From assembly GCA_017883205.1 (NCBI GenBank), contig JADGNZ010000023.1, forward strand, positions 1 to 64,000: a DNA stretch of 64,000 bases. The letters are read 5' to 3'. Positions 27,496 to 35,746 of this stretch are shown one piece after another (within the stretch, counting starts at the first letter, position 1; each line of letters begins with the position of its first letter). A program made the translations under genes and the position numbers. The notes below the pieces were generated by a model, which was given only the letters and a program-made list of their open reading frames with translations, ran no database searches and was not told the DNA's origin. The DNA comes from Thermoanaerobaculia bacterium. GTDB taxonomy: Bacteria > Acidobacteriota > Thermoanaerobaculia > Gp7-AA8.

Positions 27496-29031
27496 ATGAA
27501 ACTCTCGCTCTCGCACCGGCTGGCTGGTGCACTCATTCTCGCCGCTGCTGTATTGATCGTTCCGCTGGCACACGCTTCCAGCCATCGCGAAGCGCTGGCC
27601 ATTCTCAACGAGCCGTGCGCGGACAACACCGACACGTACGCGTGGGTCTCGAACGCGACGCACGACAAGCTGTACCTGGTCATGGACTACAACCCGCTCC
27701 ACGAGCCTGGTCAGGGCAACCAGGGCTTTCGTGCCTGCAACGGCTACCGATACGAGTTCCACATCGGGAAAGGAACAAGCCTCAAGGACGAGGCGGTCTA
27801 TCGCATCGAGTTCAAGAATTCGCTGACTCCCTCGCCGGCTCCGGGGCCGACGGATGCGCTGGGCGGAGGCAATGAGCTTCTCTGGCAACTGACCGGCGGC
27901 ACCGAGACGATGACCGTCACCCGGATCATGGCCCCCGGCAACCCTAACCCTGTCGTCTTAGGCGAGGCCATGACCGTTCTTCCGAACAACAACGGTCCGC
28001 AGACCGACCGGCTCGTTTACGGACTCGGGGCCTTCAAAGGTTACGATTCCGGCGATCCAGCCAGCCGCCAAAACGGTCTCTATGACCAGCCGTTCGTCGA
28101 CACATTCATCCACAATCTCGCCGGCGGGGGCCGTGTCATCGCTGGCGATTTCGACGATCCGTATCAACTCGACGAGAAGGGCATCTTCGACCTCGTCAAT
28201 CTGGGCAAGAGCGATCTTGGAGGAATCCAGGGAGCGAGGAGCACGCCCATCAAGGACGTCTTCGCAGGCTTCAATGTCTCTGCGATCGCCCTGGAAATTC
28301 CGACCGCCGACCTGTTCCCGAACGGCATCCCGCACAATGGCGTTCTCAATGCAACATCCACCGACAGCCTTCTGCGAATATGGGCCAGCATCAGCCGTCA
28401 GGCAACGCAGACCGTCGATTCCACCAACATCATCACTGGCCTTCGCGGTTCCGGGAACTACGTCCAAGTGGGGCGTAATGCGCTCCCGCTCTTCAACGCC
28501 GGGCTGGTAGGTACGCAGCGGCAAACGCTCTATCTGCACACGGACCCGATGAAGGACGTGACCCGATTCGGTAATGACATTCTGTTCCCCGTTCTTGTAC
28601 GCGACGCGGAGGCCCTGGGTATTTATAAGGCATTGGGCGTTCCCGCGTCGGCTGTTACCACGCTGAAAGGACCGCGGCTGGACATCATCAACGCCATCAA
28701 CCTGGGGCGGCCGATTCCTATCGCTGATGGGTCCACCGGTGACGTCATCACCCTCGACGCGGCAATCGATTCGATGTTCCCGAACGGACGGCGGATCGGC
28801 GGCGGATCGGCTCCCAATCGCAATCAGGTCAACGTCAACAGCGTGTTGATCAGTCTGATCGTCGCCGGAGACCCGGGTGCAGGTCTGGCCAAAGGTGTCG
28901 AAGTGAACGATAAGAACTATCTTGACCGGTTCCCGTTCCTGGCGCCGCCTCATCAGGGCTTGCTCCAGGGACACGGCGGCACAAATGCCGTAACCGTCCC
29001 GAACATCCCGGATCCGAACAATCCGCAGTAG
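27496..29031 (+). CDS. DUF4331 exported protein
   Basis: A 511-aa protein with a signal peptide (1-25) directly followed by SSHREA, the hallmark of DUF4331, then DTYAWVS and a series of beta-rich segments. The function of this family is not established; members are exported and often sit near other surface genes. AAGGAG lies 7 nt upstream of the ATG at 27496. The next gene, also exported, starts 34 bp downstream. Confidence 0.88.
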   Translation: MKLSLSHRLAGALILAAAVLIVPLAHASSHREALAILNEPCADNTDTYAWVSNATHDKLYLVMDYNPLHEPGQGNQGFRACNGYRYEFHIGKGTSLKDEAVYRIEFKNSLTPSPAPGPTDALGGGNELLWQLTGGTETMTVTRIMAPGNPNPVVLGEAMTVLPNNNGPQTDRLVYGLGAFKGYDSGDPASRQNGLYDQPFVDTFIHNLAGGGRVIAGDFDDPYQLDEKGIFDLVNLGKSDLGGIQGARSTPIKDVFAGFNVSAIALEIPTADLFPNGIPHNGVLNATSTDSLLRIWASISRQATQTVDSTNIITGLRGSGNYVQVGRNALPLFNAGLVGTQRQTLYLHTDPMKDVTRFGNDILFPVLVRDAEALGIYKALGVPASAVTTLKGPRLDIINAINLGRPIPIADGSTGDVITLDAAIDSMFPNGRRIGGGSAPNRNQVNVNSVLISLIVAGDPGAGLAKGVEVNDKNYLDRFPFLAPPHQGLLQGHGGTNAVTVPNIPDPNNPQ

Positions 29032-29064
29032 CAACGCGCAGCCAACCATCAATAGGAGATCATC

Positions 29065-29826
29065 ATGAAGAGACTTGCATCTCTCCTCGCCATCACAATG
29101 GCCGTCATCGCGATGCCGGTCCTTGCGCAATCGCGCGTTCCGCATGCGCTGGGTTTTGCATCCGATTTTCAAACAGTACCGGTCATGGGCAACGTGCCCG
29201 GAATCGGCTCGACGTTTCAGACGTACGTGGCAATACTGAATCCGACAGCGTCGGCGTACTCGATCCAGGCTTCACTCTTTGACGCGGCGGGCGTCAGGCA
29301 CGACGCCGTGATCACGCTCGCCGCCGGCGAGTTGAAGACCTATCCGAACTTTCTCGATGCCGTTTTTCAGGGTTATGTCGGCGGCGGCGCGGTGACGTTC
29401 AGGAGTCCCGACTCCGCGGGCGGCACGCGTAACAACCGCTTCATCATCGATACCGAGGTTCGCACGAGCAGCACGCGATTCGGCACGTCGGTTCCGGCAC
29501 TCGAGTTCGCGGGGACGAGCTCGCGGTCGTTCAGCCCGGGAGTGACCGTTGGCGCGGCATCGCGGACGAACATCGGATGCTTCGATCAGTCCGGCAGCGC
29601 AAACTCGATCAAAGCGACGGTCCTGGACAGCACTGGCACGCAGACCCTCGGCACAGTCACGCTCAATCTCGGCGCAAACGCCTGGGGACAGACCGCGGTC
29701 ACGACGATCGTCAGCAACGGCACCGTCCAATTCGATCCGTCTGACTCCGCGGTTTGCTATGCCGTCGTCGTCGACAACAGCTCCAATGATGGGCGGTTCG
29801 TCATGGCTTCGGAGTACCGGCCGTAA
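29065..29826 (+). CDS. Secreted hypothetical protein
   Basis: A 253-aa protein with a signal peptide (1-21, cleavage at AQS). The rest is beta-rich with no motif I can name; VFRS-type repeats such as TVTLNLGANAWGQTAV suggest an all-beta domain similar to the tail domain of the multiheme protein at 52264 (both contain LPLIV/ NLGANA-like and 'AWGQ'-type strands only weakly). AGGAG 7 nt before the ATG. Probably co-transcribed with the DUF4331 gene. Confidence 0.75.
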   Translation: MKRLASLLAITMAVIAMPVLAQSRVPHALGFASDFQTVPVMGNVPGIGSTFQTYVAILNPTASAYSIQASLFDAAGVRHDAVITLAAGELKTYPNFLDAVFQGYVGGGAVTFRSPDSAGGTRNNRFIIDTEVRTSSTRFGTSVPALEFAGTSSRSFSPGVTVGAASRTNIGCFDQSGSANSIKATVLDSTGTQTLGTVTLNLGANAWGQTAVTTIVSNGTVQFDPSDSAVCYAVVVDNSSNDGRFVMASEYRP

Positions 29827-29844
29827 TCTTTCAGAATCAGTTGA

Positions 29845-29900
29845 ACCACAGAGGCACAGAGGTCACAGAGCTCAGCTCTGTGTCACTGTGTCTCTGTGGT
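29845..29900. repeat. Palindromic repeat family A, copy 3
   Basis: ACCACAGAGGCACAGAGG with complement ending CTCTGTGGT, 19 bp after the stop of the preceding gene. Confidence 0.9.
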
Positions 29901-29920
29901 GCCGTTTTGCAAGCAACCTT

Positions 29921-30703
29921 ATGCGAACCATTCTTACACTTGCCCTGGCTTTTGTCGCCGGTACCGCATTCGCTCACGATTTCTGGATCGAGCCCTCGAC
30001 GTTTCGTCCGCAGGTCGGGACGACTCTGCTGACGACGCTCCGAGTCGGTCAGGAATTCGTCGGCGATCCTGTGGCGCGCGACTCGTCGATGATCGAGCGG
30101 TTCATTCTTCGCGATGGCGACGGTGAGCACGACATCGCCGGCATCGAGCGCCGGGACCCCGCGGGCTTTCTGTCTGTCGAACATCCCGGCATCGCAGTCA
30201 TCGGGTATCGGAGCCGTCCGAAATATCTGGAGATGCCGCCGGATAAGTTCGAGCAGTACCTCAAAGACGAAGGGCTCGAATCGATCATCGCCGCACGCGC
30301 GAAGCGGGGCGACTCCCTGAAGCCTTCGCGAGAGATCTTCTCGCGCTGCGCCAAAGCGCTGATCCTCGCTGACGGCAGCGGAACAGGCGCGCGCGCCGAC
30401 GCTCCTCTGTCGTTCCGTTACGAGATCGTCCCGAGGACCAATCCGTACCAGATGAAGAGCGACGAGATGCAGGTGGCCGTTCTCTATGAAGGGAAGCCGC
30501 TGCCGAACGCACTGGTCGTGGCCATGCACCAGGAAGACTCGTCGCTGCGAATCCGCCTCCGCTCCGACGCGAAAGGCCGCGTTACCTTCCACCTCCCGAA
30601 GCGCGGTGTCTGGTTGATCAAGTCTGTGCAGATGATTCCGGCGCCTGCCGGCTCGAATGCGGAGTGGGAGAGTTTGTGGGCTTCGCTGACGTTTGAACGG
30701 TGA
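29921..30703 (+). CDS. DUF4198 periplasmic protein
   Basis: A 260-aa protein: signal peptide (1-18) followed at once by HDFWIEPSTF, the start of DUF4198 domains, which are periplasmic proteins often linked with nickel or cobalt uptake. The conserved beta-sandwich end includes GKPLPNALV and RVTFHLPKRGVWLIKSV. The start is the ATG at 29921. Metal role is family knowledge only; no transporter gene is beside it, though a HupE-type gene is 3.7 kb away. Confidence 0.85.
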   Translation: MRTILTLALAFVAGTAFAHDFWIEPSTFRPQVGTTLLTTLRVGQEFVGDPVARDSSMIERFILRDGDGEHDIAGIERRDPAGFLSVEHPGIAVIGYRSRPKYLEMPPDKFEQYLKDEGLESIIAARAKRGDSLKPSREIFSRCAKALILADGSGTGARADAPLSFRYEIVPRTNPYQMKSDEMQVAVLYEGKPLPNALVVAMHQEDSSLRIRLRSDAKGRVTFHLPKRGVWLIKSVQMIPAPAGSNAEWESLWASLTFER

Positions 30704-30704
30704 G

Positions 30705-30757
30705 GGTGTGGGGAGTGGGGGGTGGGGTGTGGGGGGAGGTGTGGGGGGGTAGGGCGT
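30705..30757. repeat. G-rich tract, left flank of minisatellite
   Basis: Runs of G (gtggggagtggggggtgggg and gtggggggagg) capable of G-quadruplex folding. Its approximate complement, C-rich, lies at 31783-31822 on the far side of the minisatellite, making a 1-kb inverted arrangement. Confidence 0.7.
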
Positions 30758-30796
30758 GGTAGCGCGGGAATGATGCTTCTGTCGGCGTATGAGAGT

Positions 30797-30945
30797 CGCC
30801 GCCGAGCCGGCGGGCGGTCCAGCCAGCGGGCCGCTGGCGCTACGCTCTTCCGATGTGGACGTTCATCTAAGAGAACCTCGGCGTGAAGGTAGAGGAGTAG
30901 CGCCGCCGGCTCGGCGGCTGTACCGCGGGCGGCTCGCCTGCGACT
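30797..30945. repeat. GC palindrome related to family F
   Basis: gccgccgagccggcgggc near 30798 pairs with gccgccggctcggcggc near 30902. Resembles family F in composition but the middle differs. Nothing else in this stretch. Confidence 0.5.
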
Positions 30946-31040
30946 TTGGTGTTCTCTCCTGCATTCGCGTTCACCTGGCTTGCCGTCGCGTTTGTCGGCC
31001 GAAAAACGCGTTTATCCGCGGGGAAACGCGTTCATCCGGC

Positions 31041-31631
31041 GTGCTGTCGGGTTCACCCGCCGTGCCGTCGCGACTTACGGGCATGCTGTCGCGTCCACCC
31101 GCCGTGCGGTCGCGTTTTGCGGGCATGTTGTCGCGTCCACCCGCCGTGCCGTCGCGATTTAAGGGGCGTGCTGTCGCGTCCACCCGCCGTGCGGTCGCGT
31201 TTTGCGGGCGTGCTGTCGCGTCCACCCGCCGTGCGGTCGCGTTTTGCGGGCGTGTTGTCGCGTCCACCCGCCGTGCCGTCGCGATTTAAGGGGCGTGCTG
31301 TCGCGTCCACCGGCCGTGCGGTCGCGTTTTACGGGCGTGTTGTCGCGTCCACACGCCGTGCCGTCGCAATTTACGGGCATGCTGTCACGTCCACCCGCCG
31401 TGCTGTCGCGTTTTTACGGGCATGCTGTCGCGTTCATCTGCCGTGCCGGCGCGATTTACGGGCGCGCCGTTGCGTTCACCCGCCGTGCTGTCGCGTTTTA
31501 CGGGCGTGTTGTCGCGTCCACGGGCCGTGCCGTCGCGATTTACGGGCATGCTGTCGCGTCCACCCGCCGTGCTGGCGCGTTTTGCGGGCGTGTTGTCGCG
31601 TCCACCCGCCGTGCTGTCGCGTTTTTCGGTC
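31041..31631. repeat. 21/42-bp minisatellite, 14 double units
   Basis: Fourteen tandem double units. Half-unit A is like gtgctgtcgcgtccacccgcc and half-unit B like gtgcggtcgcgttttgcgggc, 21 bp each, starting alike and differing at the end: CCCGC alternates with GCGGG, which can pair. Three B halves are 22 bp, which shifts the reading frame. Related single units extend on both sides to about 30977 and 31671. All three forward frames stay open over parts of it, but the 1-nt shifts and lack of a ribosome site argue against a gene. Confidence 0.95.
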
Positions 31632-31782
31632 GAAAATCGTGTTCATCGGGGGTGCTGTCGCGTTTTTCAGCCGAAAATCGCGTTCCTACTCGGGATTGTC
31701 GCGATCATCCGTCCAGCCGCGCAGCAACACGGGCGACCAGCTCGTAATATTTGCCGGTCACGCTGGGGGGAGCATGCTCTCT

Positions 31783-31822
31783 CCCAGTCCACCCCCGACT
31801 CCCCACACCCCACCCCCTACTT
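31783..31822. repeat. C-rich tract, right flank of minisatellite
   Basis: ccacccccgactccccacac and ccaccccctac, the near complement of the G-rich tract at 30705-30757. It ends at the stop of the DUF3313 gene. Confidence 0.65.
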
Positions 31823-32464
31823 CCCCGTATGAATCTGATCGAGGCGAATCCGAAACTCGCTGGCCCATGAGGCAAACGCGTTCTCGACGTCACCCCACCG
31901 GCGGTACGGGCGCAGACCGTTGAAGTAAGCGCGGCCGGCTTTGCGGTCGGCGAATGCGGCGACACGCGCGTTGGTCATGCAGTCCCGCATATCGACTTCG
32001 ATCGCTGCGTGACCGATATCGACCGTGGGCAGGAACAGGCCTCCCGGAATGGCCGCTCCAACGACCTTCGCGACGGCGTTCTTTGCCGGATCGACAGGCA
32101 CGAGCTCGGTGAGTGCTGCGCGAACGCGAAGAACGCCGGCGCCCGGAACATCGACGACGGAATACCCTCCGCGCCGGAGCTCGGCGGTGAAGGCATCGCG
32201 AAGGTGCGCGCCGAGGTCCTTCATCTCCTCCACGCTGACCTGTTTGTCAGGCTCCGTTTTCCCCAGGATGACCACCACCGGCTCGAAGAGAAACGCGTGA
32301 TAGTTGTCGAGCGCGCCAGGCCGGCTGGCCCAGGCGCGCATCGAACGGCTTCCGGGGATCGGCTGCAGGTCGAGGCCGCGGCCCAGAAAGACGATATCCG
32401 CCGGCTTCGACGTCGCACATCCGGCGAGGAGCAGAAATATGACCGCAGCCGCGAGCTTCTTCAT
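31817..32464 (-). CDS. DUF3313 family lipoprotein
   Basis: A 215-aa lipoprotein with lipobox LLAGC (Cys at about residue 15). The body matches DUF3313: FVVVILGKTEP-like strands, the AFTAELRRGGYSVVDVPGAGVLRVRAALTE region and the late DRKAGRAYFNGL. Its role is unknown; related proteins sit in the outer or inner membrane. The ATG at 32464 is chosen over an upstream open stretch that is not conserved. Adjacent to a DUF885 gene on the same strand. Confidence 0.8.
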   Translation of the reverse strand: MKKLAAAVIFLLLAGCATSKPADIVFLGRGLDLQPIPGSRSMRAWASRPGALDNYHAFLFEPVVVILGKTEPDKQVSVEEMKDLGAHLRDAFTAELRRGGYSVVDVPGAGVLRVRAALTELVPVDPAKNAVAKVVGAAIPGGLFLPTVDIGHAAIEVDMRDCMTNARVAAFADRKAGRAYFNGLRPYRRWGDVENAFASWASEFRIRLDQIHTGK

Positions 32465-32525
32465 CAAATTCTCCTGAGTTTCTCCTGGGAGCGCGGGCGT
32501 CTCGCCCGCTCTTGATCGCAAGCCT

Positions 32526-34280
32526 TCAATGTGTCTTCTGCGTCTCAATCCATCGATCGACATTCGCTTCGAGCACCTTCAATGGCACTGCGCCGCTGCC
32601 GAGGACGACGTCGTGAAAAGCGCGTAAGTCGAAACGCGGCCCCAATGCTCCCTCGGCTCGTTTGCGGAGCTCTTTGATCTTCAGCTCCCCCAGTTTGTAC
32701 GAGAGCGCCTGGCCCGGCCAGGAGATGTAGCGATCGACTTCGGTCTCGACTTCGTGCAGCGGCAACGCCGTGTGGCTGGCCAGGTAGTCGATGGCCTGTT
32801 TGCGCGTCCATCCCATCGAATGAATGCCGGTATCGACGACCAGCCGGCAGGCGCGCCACATCTCATACGTCAAGCGTCCGAAGTTCGAGTACGGATCCGA
32901 ATAGATCCCTGCTTCGAGGCCCAGCCATTCGCAATAGAGGCCCCAACCTTCTCCGAACGCGGAGATGTACGAGAAGCGGCGGAAGTTCGGCAGGCCGGTC
33001 AGCTCGCGGCTCAGCGCGATCTGCAGGTGATGGCCCGGCACTGCTTCGTGAAGCGTGAGTGCCTCGAGGTTGTAGAGCGGACGGCTTTCGAGCATGTACG
33101 TATTCACCCAGTAGATGCCCGGCTGCGTGCTCCCTTCCGGTGCGCCGACGTAGCGGCCGCTCGTGTACTTCGGGGCGATGTCCGCCGGAACGGGCTCGAC
33201 CGTGTACGGCAAGCGGGGGAGCGTCTTGAAAAGCGAGGGAAGTTTTCCGTCGATGCGTTTGGCGATGCGCGATGCGCGCATCAGCAGCTCTTCGGGAGTC
33301 TTCGCGTAGAAGCGCGGATCGGTGCGCAGGAAGACGAGGAACGCCGGGAAGTCGCCCTTGAAGCCGACCTCCTTCATCACCGCATTCATCTCCCCTGAGA
33401 TGCGCTCCACTTCGCTTAGGCCGATCTGGTGAATCTGTTCCGGAGTCAGATCGAGCGTCGTGTACTCGCGAATCTGCTGCGCGTAGTAGGCCCGCCCGTT
33501 GGGAAGCTCGGACGCGCCGAGGGTGGTGCGGGCGTGGGGGAGGTACTCGTTGCGGAAGAAATCGAGGAACTCGCGGTAGCCAACGACCGCGCCTTCCATG
33601 ACCGCCTTGCGCCCCGCCTGCCGCAACCGCTCGCGATCGCCCTCGGGGACCGTCGACGGGAACTTCGCGAATGGCTTCCAGAAGACGCTCTTCTCGGGAT
33701 CGTCGACGATATGAGCCGTGATCGTCGAGTCGTACCCATCGAGCGTCGCGCGCGCAACCGTCATGCCGCGCGCGATGCCGATGCGCATCAGCGCGATCTC
33801 CTCGCGTACGTGGCGCGGCCACTGGTTCAGGCGGCTGATGTAGTTCTCGTAATCCTTCACCGTCGCCATCGGCATGTTCTGAGCGAGCCGAGAGAATCCG
33901 GAGTGGAATCCCGAGTCGGCATTGAAGGGCATCTGGTACTCGCCGAGCTCGAAACTGGCGATACCGTTCTCGATCTGTTCCTGGAAGATGTCGTAGTTGA
34001 CCATCTCCTCGGGCGGCAGCTTCGACCGGTCGATTGCCTTAAGCTCGGCCAGCGTCGCTTTCTCCTGCGCGTTGCGCCGCTCGAGATCGGCCATCGTCGA
34101 CGACCCCAGCCGGTCGTCGTACTCATGCCGCCCGACCGACGTCGCGAACATCGGACTCTCCTTGAGGTTCGTCTCCCACGTGCGATCGAAGAGCGCGTGA
34201 AGACGGACAACTTCATCGGCTGCGTGTGCGGAAATGGTCATCAGAGAAACCATGAGGAGGACGGCGCATTGTCGCTTCAT
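32526..34280 (-). CDS. DUF885 family zinc metallopeptidase
   Basis: A 584-aa exported protein (signal peptide 1-20). The zinc motif is H411-EAVPG-H417-H418 in TLHEAVPGHHLQ, typical of DUF885, a gluzincin-like family of mostly unknown substrate. AFGEGWGLYCEWL follows as a second conserved block and probably holds the third zinc ligand. Length matches the family (about 580-600). Its start overlaps nothing; the gene is divergent from the HupE gene. Expected to cleave peptides in the periplasm. Confidence 0.92.
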   Translation of the reverse strand: MKRQCAVLLMVSLMTISAHAADEVVRLHALFDRTWETNLKESPMFATSVGRHEYDDRLGSSTMADLERRNAQEKATLAELKAIDRSKLPPEEMVNYDIFQEQIENGIASFELGEYQMPFNADSGFHSGFSRLAQNMPMATVKDYENYISRLNQWPRHVREEIALMRIGIARGMTVARATLDGYDSTITAHIVDDPEKSVFWKPFAKFPSTVPEGDRERLRQAGRKAVMEGAVVGYREFLDFFRNEYLPHARTTLGASELPNGRAYYAQQIREYTTLDLTPEQIHQIGLSEVERISGEMNAVMKEVGFKGDFPAFLVFLRTDPRFYAKTPEELLMRASRIAKRIDGKLPSLFKTLPRLPYTVEPVPADIAPKYTSGRYVGAPEGSTQPGIYWVNTYMLESRPLYNLEALTLHEAVPGHHLQIALSRELTGLPNFRRFSYISAFGEGWGLYCEWLGLEAGIYSDPYSNFGRLTYEMWRACRLVVDTGIHSMGWTRKQAIDYLASHTALPLHEVETEVDRYISWPGQALSYKLGELKIKELRKRAEGALGPRFDLRAFHDVVLGSGAVPLKVLEANVDRWIETQKTH

Positions 34281-34322
34281 GGCGGAAAGCTTATCGCGGA
34301 CCTTGCGCGAGGAGAATCATGA

Positions 34323-34380
34323 ACCACAGAGACGCAGAGATCACGGAGAGCCAACTCGGTGACCTTTGTGTCCCTGTGGT
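34323..34380. repeat. Palindromic repeat family A, copy 4
   Basis: ACCACAGAGACGCAGAGATC with complement ending CCCTGTGGT. It occupies the gap between the divergent DUF885 and HupE genes and could affect both promoters. Confidence 0.88.
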
Positions 34381-34448
34381 GATCGGTTTGGTGGGGCTGG
34401 AATCGCGATACGACCCACAGAGGATCAGGCGCGTAGATCCCGTAGCAC

Positions 34449-35588
34449 ATGAATTTTTGCGAGAGATCGAACAGCCACAATCGCAACCGCCGTCTCACGC
34501 GCGTGGTGATCAGCGCCGTCCTGACCGCGGTCTCGCTCGCGCTGCCCGCGCGCGCACACGAGATCGGCACCACGCAGGTACGTGCGCTGTTTCGGAAGGA
34601 TCACACCTTCTCGATCGATGTCGTCACGGCGCCGCAGGCGCTGCTGAACAAGATCGAGGCGCGGACGCACCTGCCGCGATCGTCGAAGTTGAATCCGGCG
34701 CAACTGCAGCAGCGATTGCAGTCGCTGGCGCCGCAGCTCGCGGACGCGGCAAGCATCCGGTTCGGCGGGGAGACCGCGGTGCCGAACGTGGAGGTTCAGC
34801 CGATCGTCGCTCCGGCCGATCCGCGGCAGGCTTCGTACGTTGTCGTACGGTTCACCGGCGACATTCCCCTGCGCGCCAGCGACTTCACCTGGCAGTACGC
34901 GCTCACCTATGCGGCGTACGCGCTCACGCTGCAGAACGAAGGACATGGTGCTCCTGCGCACCAGTGGCTGGAGGGCGATCAGCGCAGCGCGCCGTTTCCG
35001 CTGGCGCGGGACATCCTGCCGCCGACGCGCCTCGAGGTCATGAAGCAGTATCTGAAGCTCGGCTTCACGCACATCGTTCCCCACGGCCTCGACCACATCC
35101 TCTTCGTCCTGGGCATCTTTCTCCTGACGACGCGCATCCGGGCCATCCTGGCCCAGGTCACGGCGTTCACGATCGCGCACTCCATCACGCTCGGTCTGAC
35201 GATCTACGGCCTCGTGTCGTTGTCGCCGCGGATCGTCGAGCCGATGATCGCGCTGTCGATCGTCTACGTCGCCGTCGAGAACCTCGTCACGAGTGAGCTC
35301 AAACCGTGGCGCGTGGCTATCGTCTTCGCGTTCGGACTCCTGCACGGCATGGGCTTCGCCGGCGTGCTGAAAGAGATGGGCCTGCCGCGCTCCGAGTTCC
35401 TGACGGCGCTGATCACGTTCAATGTCGGAGTCGAGCTCGGGCAGTTGACCGTCATCGCTGCCGCCTTCGTCCTCGTCGTGTACTGGATTCGCAAGAAGCC
35501 GTGGTATCGATCTCGGTTTGTGATTCCTGCGTCGCTGGTGATTGCCGCCGTCGGCCTGTTCTGGACTGTGCAGCGAGTCCTTCTGTGA
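34449..35588 (+). CDS. HupE/UreJ_2-type membrane protein
   Basis: A 379-aa protein. A signal-like segment (about 17-35) ends at ARAHEIG; a periplasmic domain (about 36-200) is followed by six to seven membrane segments. The conserved THIVPHGLDHILFVLGIFLL-type block and the HGMGFAGVLKEMGLP block match the HupE/UreJ_2 family, thought to move nickel or cobalt. The ATG at 34449 has no good ribosome site; a GTG in RVVISAV is possible. Metal substrate is inferred. Confidence 0.85.
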   Translation: MNFCERSNSHNRNRRLTRVVISAVLTAVSLALPARAHEIGTTQVRALFRKDHTFSIDVVTAPQALLNKIEARTHLPRSSKLNPAQLQQRLQSLAPQLADAASIRFGGETAVPNVEVQPIVAPADPRQASYVVVRFTGDIPLRASDFTWQYALTYAAYALTLQNEGHGAPAHQWLEGDQRSAPFPLARDILPPTRLEVMKQYLKLGFTHIVPHGLDHILFVLGIFLLTTRIRAILAQVTAFTIAHSITLGLTIYGLVSLSPRIVEPMIALSIVYVAVENLVTSELKPWRVAIVFAFGLLHGMGFAGVLKEMGLPRSEFLTALITFNVGVELGQLTVIAAAFVLVVYWIRKKPWYRSRFVIPASLVIAAVGLFWTVQRVLL

Positions 35589-35746
35589 CGCCGTGCGGCC
35601 GTCAGTGCCGCAGGCCGACCCTTGGGGCCAGGCCCGGAATTGCAGAATTTACGCGGAATTCTCGCGGCGTGTCTCTCCGCTTGACGCTTCCTCCTTGATA
35701 GTTTCGCGACGTCTGTAATCACGGTCAGCGCTTCGAAGGAGTGGTC

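Noticed and set aside
31041-31631. Possible CRISPR array
   Set aside because: Units are contiguous with no unique spacers and no cas genes nearby.
30946-31923. Repetitive 325-codon frame across the minisatellite
   Set aside because: No ribosome site, and 22-bp units shift the frame; three frames are open equally, as expected from a stop-poor 21-bp repeat.
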